DNA from: JBDSKH01 sp035556655
Lineage (GTDB): Bacteria > Actinomycetota > Actinomycetes > Actinomycetales > Microbacteriaceae
Assembly (NCBI GenBank): GCA_035556655.1
Contig: DATMFW010000011.1
Coordinates: forward strand, 1-10,266
Direction: 5' to 3'
Length of the DNA stretch: 10,266 bases
The position numbers and the translations under genes were made by a program. Positions 5,601 through 10,266 of this stretch are shown here, one piece after another; position 1 is the stretch's first letter; each line of letters opens with the position of its first letter. Under the pieces are notes generated by a model. The model saw only the letters and a program-made list of their open reading frames with translations, was not told the DNA's origin and searched no databases.

Positions 5601-5638
5601 CCGGCCACGGCATCCGCCAGAATGGATGCCATGGCCGG
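5601..5638 (+). other. Long hairpin spanning the start of the small membrane-protein gene
   Basis: CCGGCCA (5601-5607) pairs with TGGCCGG (5632-5638), and GGCATCC (5609-5615) pairs with GGATGCC (5624-5630). The only mismatch is C5608 with A5631, and the loop is the eight bases 5616-5623. The structure begins six bases after the PadR stop and buries both possible start codons (5622 and 5631) of the next gene. No T-run follows, so it is not a standard terminator. It may gate translation, protect the PadR mRNA end or attenuate transcription. Confidence 0.7.
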
Positions 5639-5825
5639 TCGCAACCTCCTCGTCACGATCCTCGGCGTCATCGTCGCGATCGCGATCGCCTGGTTCCTCG
5701 TCGAGGTCGTCTTCCACCTCATCTGGTTCATCGCGAAGCTCCTCATCGTCGCCGTCGTGGCGGGTGTGGTGTTCTTCGCCCTCCGGGGAGTATTCGCGGG
5801 CCGCGACGACAAGCGGAACCAGTAA
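5622..5825 (+). CDS. Small two-helix membrane protein
   Basis: The product has 67 residues from ATG 5622, or 64 from ATG 5631 (MAGRNLLVTI). Neither start has a visible ribosome-binding site and both lie inside the hairpin at 5601-5638, so the choice is uncertain. It contains two closely spaced hydrophobic segments, roughly residues 9-33 and 36-56 of the longer form, and ends in a charged hydrophilic tail (GRDDKRNQ). No family is recognised. The gene sits between the PadR regulator and the CASTOR/POLLUX-like channel, all on one strand, with only 40 bases before the channel start. That position makes an accessory or regulatory subunit role for the channel plausible but unproven. The strongly hydrophobic, coherent translation and the compact spacing argue that it is a real gene. 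Confidence 0.82.
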   Translation: MDAMAGRNLLVTILGVIVAIAIAWFLVEVVFHLIWFIAKLLIVAVVAGVVFFALRGVFAGRDDKRNQ

Positions 5826-5865
5826 AGTTCACTCAGCCCCGCCCACGCGGCCCGATGGAGGACTG

Positions 5866-7755
5866 ATGGACACGCCGAGTTTCCGCGAGCGCTTCAGCTA
5901 CTGGTTCGACAACTGGATGGCACGCGGCACCCTCGCGCTGATGGCGCTGCTCGGGGCGGCCACCGTGCTTCTGGTGCTCGTGGTGGGCGGGATCGCCGCG
6001 ATCGTGGTGGCTCTGCTGCCGGACAAGTTCAACGAGTACGGCGAGGACTTCACCGCGTGGGATGTCTTCTGGGGAAGCCTCATGCGCACCCTCGACCCCG
6101 GGACGATGGGTGGTGACCAGGGCTGGCTGTTCCGGCTGCTGATGCTCATCATCACCATCGGCGGTCTGATCATCGTGGCGAGCCTCATCGGCATCATCTC
6201 GGGCGCCTTCGACAGCAAGGTCGAAGAGCTGCGCAAGGGCCGCTCGACGGTGCTCGAGAACGAGCACACGCTGATCCTGGGCTGGAGCTCGAAGGTGTTC
6301 CCGATCATCAACGAGCTGAGGATCGCGAACGAGTCCCGGGGCAAGAGCGCGATCGTCGTGCTGGCCGACCGCGACAAGGTCGAGATGGAAGACGACATCA
6401 GGGCGCAGGTCGGTTCGACCGGCAAGACCAAGATCATCGTCCGCTCGGGCGATCCGATGAACCTGGCAGAGCTCGAGGTCGCCAACCCGAACAACGCCCG
6501 CAGCATCATCGTGCTCGCGCCGGAGGACGACGACGACCCCGACTCGGTCGTCATCAAGACCACCCTCGCCGTCACCAACAACCCGCGACGCAAGAGCGGC
6601 GAGTACCACATCGTCGGCGAGCTGCAAGAGCAGAGCAACCTCGAGGCCGCCCGCCTGGTCGGCAAGGACGAGGCGCACTGGGTGCTCGCCAACGACCTGA
6701 TCAGCCGCATCATGGTGCAGACCTCGCGGCAGAGCGGCCTGAGTGTCGTCTACTCCGAGTTGCTCGACTTCGACGGGGCCGAGATCTACTTCACCGAGCA
6801 GCCCTCCCTCGTCGGCAAGACGTTCTACGAGGCCCAGCTCTCGTTCGTGGATTCGATGGTGATCGGCGTGGTTCAGAACGGGTCCGCGCAGCTCAACCCC
6901 GCATCCGACCTGGTGCTCGGTGCAGGAGACGGACTCATCGTCATCGCCGAGGATGACGACACGATCAAGCTCGCCGGGGGGCAGGGCTCGCCCGATGCGT
7001 CGCAGGTCAGCACCGTGCAGCCCCCGGTCGAGCGGCCCGAGACCACGCTGGTGCTCGGGTTCAACGAGAGCCTGGAGGTGATGCTCGGCGAGCTCGACGA
7101 GTACTCCACCCCGCGCTCGCGCGTCACCATCGTCGCCGCCGGGGACCGGCCCGAGTTCGGCGACTTCCGCGACATCGACATCTCGTGGGAGCAGGGCGAC
7201 CCGACCAGCAGGAAGGTGCTCGAGGCGCTGCACCCCGAGACCTTCGATCACATCCTGGTGCTCGCGGCGAGCGACCTCGCGCCGCAGCGAGCGGACGCCA
7301 AGACGCTGATCACCCTGCTGCATCTGCGCGACATCGCCGAGGAGCACGGGGTCGATCTGAACGTCGTCAGCGAGATGCTCGATGACCGCAACCGCGAACT
7401 GGCCGAAGTCACCCAGGCCGACGACTTCATCGTCAGCGACAAGCTCATCAGCTTGATGCTGTCGCAGGTGAGCGAGAACCGTCAGTTGACCGAGGTGTTC
7501 GACCAGCTGTTCTCCAGCGATGGTGCCGAGATCTACCTGCGCGACGCCGAGCTGTACGTGGCGCTCGGCGAACCCGTCGACTTCTACACCGTCATCGAGT
7601 CGGCGCGGCGGAAGGGCGAGACCGCGATCGGGCACCGGTTCGGCGAACACGCCCGCAACGCGGAGCAGCTGTACGGCGTCGACGTCAATCCCACGAAGAC
7701 CGACAGGCACGTGTACGCCGCCGGCGACAAGATCATCGTGCTGGCCGATCAGTGA
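5866..7755 (+). CDS. CASTOR/POLLUX-related ion channel with two RCK/TrkA-N-like domains
   Basis: This 629-residue protein matches the bacterial relatives of plant CASTOR and POLLUX, the nuclear-envelope cation channels of symbiosis signalling. A short amphipathic N-terminus is followed by TM1 (about 21-50), a pore-like loop containing SLMRTLDPGTMGGD (71-84) and TM2 (88-114). The rest is cytosolic, with two Rossmann-like regulatory halves opening at LILGWSS (136-142) and LVLGFNES (395-402). The acidic cluster PEDDDDPD (219-226) may bind a divalent cation. The pore loop lacks the K+-channel GYG filter, so selectivity cannot be read from sequence; gating by ligand or ion binding is inferred from the RCK architecture. 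ATG 5866 is supported by GGAGG (5857-5861). An open extension upstream in this frame merely overlaps the small membrane gene out of frame. The next gene starts on the stop codon (TGATG), implying translational coupling. Confidence 0.93.
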   Translation: MDTPSFRERFSYWFDNWMARGTLALMALLGAATVLLVLVVGGIAAIVVALLPDKFNEYGEDFTAWDVFWGSLMRTLDPGTMGGDQGWLFRLLMLIITIGGLIIVASLIGIISGAFDSKVEELRKGRSTVLENEHTLILGWSSKVFPIINELRIANESRGKSAIVVLADRDKVEMEDDIRAQVGSTGKTKIIVRSGDPMNLAELEVANPNNARSIIVLAPEDDDDPDSVVIKTTLAVTNNPRRKSGEYHIVGELQEQSNLEAARLVGKDEAHWVLANDLISRIMVQTSRQSGLSVVYSELLDFDGAEIYFTEQPSLVGKTFYEAQLSFVDSMVIGVVQNGSAQLNPASDLVLGAGDGLIVIAEDDDTIKLAGGQGSPDASQVSTVQPPVERPETTLVLGFNESLEVMLGELDEYSTPRSRVTIVAAGDRPEFGDFRDIDISWEQGDPTSRKVLEALHPETFDHILVLAASDLAPQRADAKTLITLLHLRDIAEEHGVDLNVVSEMLDDRNRELAEVTQADDFIVSDKLISLMLSQVSENRQLTEVFDQLFSSDGAEIYLRDAELYVALGEPVDFYTVIESARRKGETAIGHRFGEHARNAEQLYGVDVNPTKTDRHVYAAGDKIIVLADQ

Positions 7756-8183
7756 TGGGACTCTTCCAGAAGCGCGGAACCGACGAGACCCTGCCGAAGG
7801 GCGACCGGGGCAAGGGGTCGTTCGACGACTACAGCTACGGGCTCACGGCGCGCAATGCCCGGATCACGATGACGCTCGCGGACAGCGACCCGCACCAGCA
7901 CGAGTTGCGTCAGATCGTCGAGACCGGCGATGCGGAGCTCGAGACGGCGATGTCGCCGCGCACGATAGAGCAGGAGCGCGTCGATTCCGGCCTCGAGGTG
8001 CGTCTGTTCACCGGGCGTCGCGTCAGCGGGGTCGTGGGCAGCATTCCGCGCGGGCTCGAGTCCGTCATCGACGAGACCCTGCGGCGGCTGGAGGATCGCG
8101 GTGACAAGCCTCGCATCCCCGCCCGCATCACCGGCAAGCCGGGCGCGTACCGCGTCGAGCTGCTGATGGGCAGGGTGCGCTAG
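7755..8183 (+). CDS. Conserved-looking 142-residue protein of unknown function, coupled to the channel gene
   Basis: The start ATG at 7755-7757 shares its A with the TGA stop of the channel gene, so the two are almost certainly translated together. The protein is soluble, with no signal peptide or membrane helix. Residues 1-30 are charged and Gly-rich (MGLFQKRG). The middle contains ITMTLADSDPHQHELRQIVETGDAELETAM. The compact C-terminal region (81-142) reads EVRLFTGRRVSGVVGSIPRG, then an Arg/Glu-rich helix, then IPARITGKPGAYRVELLMGR. That last part has the alternating pattern of a small beta-rich domain, loosely recalling HIRAN-type folds, but I would not assign it. Function is unknown; the coupling suggests it works with the channel. 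Its stop shares the palindrome CTAG with the stop of the convergent gene. Confidence 0.85.
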   Translation: MGLFQKRGTDETLPKGDRGKGSFDDYSYGLTARNARITMTLADSDPHQHELRQIVETGDAELETAMSPRTIEQERVDSGLEVRLFTGRRVSGVVGSIPRGLESVIDETLRRLEDRGDKPRIPARITGKPGAYRVELLMGRVR

Positions 8184-8554
8184 GCGAACCCCGCCCCGCC
8201 GAGGTTGGGGACGACGGCGATCGCCACCCAGACCAGCACGACGCCGCCGAGCAGGAAGCCGGCGAGCCCGCATCCCTTGCCGATGCGCGTGTTGCGCACC
8301 AGGGCGAGCAGGCCGGTCAGCATGGCGAGGAGCGCGGCGGGCACGCCGCCGTAGATCGCGACCGCGCCGAGGGTGACCACCGCGTACCCCCACGCCAGGT
8401 TGTCCTCGACGGTGCGGGTATCGGCCAGGCCGACCTCGGCGCCGAGGAACAGCCCGAGCGGGATGGTGCCGAGAATGCCGAACACCAGGCTGGTGACCCC
8501 GGCGGCCATGCGGCTCGTCGGGGTGGGGTGCGCGATCGGGTGCGGGCTGCTCAA
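8180..8554 (-). CDS. Small multi-pass membrane protein (DUF4190-like style)
   Basis: From TTG at 8554-8552 the product is 124 residues. A polar Pro/Ser-rich N-terminus (SSPHPIAHPTPTSR) leads into about four hydrophobic segments: near 17-40, 53-70, 71-87 and 95-116. The opening RMAAGVTSLVFGILGTIPLG and the small basic loop (RNTRIGKG) before a Gly-rich helix resemble the DUF4190-like proteins common in actinobacteria, but the match is one of style and the family is not certain. ATG at 8509 (residue 16) is an alternative start; TTG is preferred because the polar N-terminal tail is typical and GGAG lies about 11 bases upstream. The gene is last in a minus-strand set after thioredoxin and another membrane protein, 41 bases downstream of the latter. 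Its stop overlaps that of the convergent 142-residue gene by four bases. Confidence 0.8.
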   Translation of the reverse strand: MSSPHPIAHPTPTSRMAAGVTSLVFGILGTIPLGLFLGAEVGLADTRTVEDNLAWGYAVVTLGAVAIYGGVPAALLAMLTGLLALVRNTRIGKGCGLAGFLLGGVVLVWVAIAVVPNLGGAGFA

Positions 8555-8595
8555 GGTGCGCGGTTCTCCGGTATGCCTCCGATGAGCTGCCCGGC

Positions 8596-9057
8596 TCAGG
8601 TCCCCAGGCCGTTGATCTGCGAGAGCAGGTCGCCCGAACCGAAGATCGTCGCGAGCACACTGCCGTGGGTGAACAGCACGAGCAAGCCGAACACGGCACC
8701 CACGATGCCCTGCGCGCGGCCACGGTTCTTCACGGCGGCGATGATGCCGAGCAGGATCGCCAGCACCGCGACGATCAGGCCGACGATGAGGCCGATGAAC
8801 GCGATGAAGATGAACCCGCCGAAGCCGAGCAGGATCGTGGAGATGTCGAAGTTGCCGGTCGACACCGACTGGAACAGGTTGATCGCGCCGGCGATGCCGA
8901 TGCCGATGAGCACGATGTCGCCGAGGAACGCCAGCAGACCCAGGATCAGGGCGAAGACGCCGAGGCCTTTGCCTCGGGGAGTGGCGACCGGAACGGGGGA
9001 GACCTCCGCGGCAGGGGCTGCCGGAACGGCCGGGACGTCAGGAGTCGGATCCGTCAT
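8596..9057 (-). CDS. Multi-pass membrane protein with Pro/Ala-rich cytoplasmic N-terminus (DUF4190-like style)
   Basis: The 153-residue protein has a polar Pro/Ala/Val-rich N-terminus (residues 1-30) ending in PRGKGLG, then strongly hydrophobic Gly/Ile/Leu-rich segments near 32-62, 75-109 (long enough for two helices or a bent hairpin) and 117-140. No catalytic residues are apparent. It resembles the small DUF4190-like membrane proteins of actinobacteria, without a secure family name. ATG 9057-9055 begins the typical MTDPTPDV sequence. It starts 21 bases after the thioredoxin stop and is followed 41 bases later by a similar membrane gene, so the three probably form one operon. TACAGT lies seven bases before the ATG and could also serve as a -10 for an internal leaderless transcript. 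An alternative reading is GGAG two bases before ATG as a tight ribosome-binding site. Confidence 0.87.
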   Translation of the reverse strand: MTDPTPDVPAVPAAPAAEVSPVPVATPRGKGLGVFALILGLLAFLGDIVLIGIGIAGAINLFQSVSTGNFDISTILLGFGGFIFIAFIGLIVGLIVAVLAILLGIIAAVKNRGRAQGIVGAVFGLLVLFTHGSVLATIFGSGDLLSQINGLGT

Positions 9058-9078
9058 GGCTCCGACTGTACCGGCTGG

Positions 9079-9462
9079 TCACTCCGCAGCGGCAGATGCC
9101 GGCTCGGAGGCCTTCGCGATCTCGGCGCGCACCGCATCCATGTCGAGGGCGCGGACCTGGCCGATCAGGTCGTCGAGAGCGGGGCGCGGGAGGGCGCCGG
9201 CCTGCGAGAACACGCCGATGCCGTCGCGGAAGATCATCAGGGTCGGGATCGACTGGATGTTCATGGCGCGCGAGAGGTCCTGGTGGGCGTCGGTGTCGAC
9301 CTTGCCGAACGTGATGTCGGTGTTCGCCTCGGCTGCGGCCCCGTAGATGGGGCCGAAGGCGCGGCATGGGCCGCACCATTCCGCCCAGAAGTCGACGAGG
9401 ACGATTCCGCCATCCAGGATGGTGCTCTCGAAGTTCTGTTCGGTCAGTTCGACGGTGGCCAT
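9079..9462 (-). CDS. Thioredoxin
   Basis: A 127-residue thioredoxin, a cytosolic dithiol oxidoreductase that reduces protein disulfides and is recharged by thioredoxin reductase. The active site WCGPC is present (C30 and C33, in DFWAEWCGPCRAFGP), along with the buried Asp region (LVDFWAEW) and the cis-proline loop QSIPTLMIF with P73. The fold ends near residue 107, and an Ala/Glu-rich tail (AVRAEIAKASEPASAAAE) makes it slightly longer than a minimal thioredoxin. ATG 9462-9460 gives the usual MATVELTEQNF opening. An upstream ATG at 9501 would add 13 residues ahead of it without support. TACCCT ends six bases before the chosen ATG and suggests a leaderless transcript, although GGAG two bases before the ATG could be a crowded ribosome-binding site. 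Two membrane-protein genes follow on the same strand, and the LLM flavoprotein gene diverges 106 bases away. Confidence 0.96.
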   Translation of the reverse strand: MATVELTEQNFESTILDGGIVLVDFWAEWCGPCRAFGPIYGAAAEANTDITFGKVDTDAHQDLSRAMNIQSIPTLMIFRDGIGVFSQAGALPRPALDDLIGQVRALDMDAVRAEIAKASEPASAAAE

Positions 9463-9474
9463 TGCTCCAGGGTA
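9456..9474 (-). promoter_or_regulatory. Possible leaderless -10 element of the thioredoxin gene
   Basis: On the minus strand TACCCT (9474-9469) stands six bases before the A of the thioredoxin ATG, the spacing expected if transcription begins on or beside the start codon. No -35 match is visible in the very GC-rich sequence upstream. The same pattern recurs before the ATG at 9057 (TACAGT, seven bases). TACCCT also forms the core of the rpsO -10. Confidence 0.35.
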
Positions 9475-9507
9475 GGCGGCGCACGCGCGCGGCGCTGGCA
9501 CGGGGAA

Positions 9508-9513
9508 TAACCT
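9508..9513 (+). promoter_or_regulatory. Possible -10 element of the LLM flavoprotein gene
   Basis: TAACCT fits TANNNT and sits in the only AT-rich patch (GAATAACCT) of the 106-base divergent region. It would give a leader of about 50 nt with AGGAG at 9561-9565. No -35 match is seen at normal spacing. The assignment rests on this single hexamer and is tentative. Confidence 0.25.
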
Positions 9514-9568
9514 CTGCGGCCGCGCGGTTGAGACCGGTGTTCATTCAAGTGCATGGAAGTAGGAGCAG

Positions 9569-10266
9569 ATGGCGCACCAGATGCAGTTCGGCATCTTCAC
9601 GGTGAGCGACATCACCGAGGATCCGACGACGAAGACCACGGTGTCCGAGGCGCAGCGGATCCAGGACACCCTCACGATCGCGCGCCACGCGGAGGAGGTC
9701 GGACTCGACGTCTTCGCGCTCGGCGAGCACCACAACCCGCCCTTCTGGTCCTCCTCGCCCACGACCACGCTGGCGTATCTCGCCGCGCAGACCACGACGC
9801 TGCAACTCTCCACCGCCACCACTCTCATCACCACCAACGACCCGGTGAAGATCGCCGAGGACTTCGCGATGCTGCAGCACGTCGCGGGCGGCCGCGTCGA
9901 CCTGATGCTCGGGCGCGGCAACACCGGGCCGGTGTACCCGTGGTTCGGCCAGGACATCCGGCAGGGCATCCCGCTCGCGATCGAGCACTACGCGCTGCTG
10001 CGTCGCCTCTGGGACGAGGAGGTGGTGGACTGGTCCGGGCAGTTCCGCACCCCGCTGCAGGGCTTCACCTCCACGCCGCGCCCCCTGGATGGCGTTCCCC
10101 CGTTCGTCTGGCACGGCTCGATCCGCTCGCCCGAGATCGCCGAGCAGGCCGCGTACTACGGGGACGGATTCTTCGCCAACAACATCTTCTGGCCGGCCGC
10201 CCACTACCAGCAGCTGATCGGCTACTACCGGCAGCGGTTCGAGCACTACGGGCACGGCTCCGCGGC
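9569..10266 (+). CDS. LLM-class flavin-dependent oxidoreductase (CE1758-type luciferase-like monooxygenase), 3' end outside window
   Basis: The first 232 residues of a bacterial-luciferase-like TIM-barrel flavoprotein are present; the gene continues past the right edge. Family marks include QFGIFTVSD at the first strand, AEEVGLDVFALGEHH with GEHH at 52-55, LSTATTLITTNDPVKIAEDFAMLQ (79-102), the flavin-loop region GGRVDLMLGRGNTGPVYPWFG (107-127) and PPFVWHGSIRSPEIAEQAA. As I recall the family, this pattern is closest to the CE1758-type FMN-dependent luciferase-like monooxygenases of actinobacteria, which are not light-emitting and whose substrates are mostly unknown. ATG 9569 follows AGGAG (9561-9565) with a short three-base gap; an in-frame ATG at 9581 (MQFGIF) is possible and would sit 15 bases from the same site. 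The gene diverges from thioredoxin, which suggests a redox context but does not prove joint function. Confidence 0.94.
   Translation, partial: MAHQMQFGIFTVSDITEDPTTKTTVSEAQRIQDTLTIARHAEEVGLDVFALGEHHNPPFWSSSPTTTLAYLAAQTTTLQLSTATTLITTNDPVKIAEDFAMLQHVAGGRVDLMLGRGNTGPVYPWFGQDIRQGIPLAIEHYALLRRLWDEEVVDWSGQFRTPLQGFTSTPRPLDGVPPFVWHGSIRSPEIAEQAAYYGDGFFANNIFWPAAHYQQLIGYYRQRFEHYGHGSA

Noticed and set aside
5626..5865. Upstream extension of the channel frame that would give 709 residues
   Set aside because: The added residues are a Ser/Arg-rich out-of-frame reading of the small membrane-protein gene, and GGAGG stands directly before the ATG at 5866.
5833..7710. Long antisense open frame of 625 codons opposite the ion-channel gene
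   Set aside because: It is the mirror of a GC-rich coding region. Its translation is rich in Arg, His, Asp, Val and Leu with no recognisable domain, while the plus strand encodes a clear channel protein.

Overview
The window is high-GC DNA, close to 70% by eye, with codons ending mostly in G or C. Gene content points to an actinobacterium, most likely Microbacteriaceae and probably Microbacterium or a close relative. The supporting items are a DUF222/HNH-type gene, a bacterial CASTOR/POLLUX-like channel, a CGNR zinc-finger regulator beside EamA transporters, a PadR regulator with a Gly/His-rich N-terminus, and a CE1758-type luciferase-like flavoprotein. The genus is inferred from gene style, not from a marker comparison. 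No mobile element, CRISPR array, tRNA or rRNA was seen.

Layout. Bases 1-465 (minus strand) hold the N-terminal part of a DUF222/13E12-type protein that runs off the left edge and appears frameshifted. Bases 641-2044 (plus) encode a VanZ-family membrane protein and an EamA-type exporter resembling the cysteine/O-acetylserine exporter. A minus-strand CGNR zinc-finger regulator (2570-2001) overlaps the end of that exporter tail to tail. It diverges from a second EamA transporter (2631-3593), with a perfect 14-bp palindrome at its own start codon. Ribosomal protein S15 (3699-3968) has an 84-nt leader and a strong terminator. A secreted lipoprotein of unknown function (4205-4930) follows, with a second terminator nearly identical to the first.

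Bases 5031-8183 (plus) look like one functional block. It starts with a PadR repressor that appears to be transcribed leaderless from a promoter embedded in palindromes. Next come a 64-67 aa membrane protein whose start codons lie inside a long hairpin, a CASTOR/POLLUX-type ion channel, and a 142 aa conserved-looking cytoplasmic protein whose start overlaps the channel stop by one base. On the minus strand, 9462-8180 is a probable three-gene operon: thioredoxin followed by two small multi-pass membrane proteins. It meets the channel block in a 4-bp convergent overlap where both stop codons share one CTAG. Divergent from thioredoxin, a flavin-dependent LLM-class oxidoreductase starts at 9569 and runs off the right edge.

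The parts most worth following up are the PadR/small membrane protein/ion channel/142 aa cassette with its hairpin and operator, and the palindrome between the zinc-finger regulator and the divergent transporter. Every gene-sized stretch is accounted for; no gap exceeds about 240 bases.
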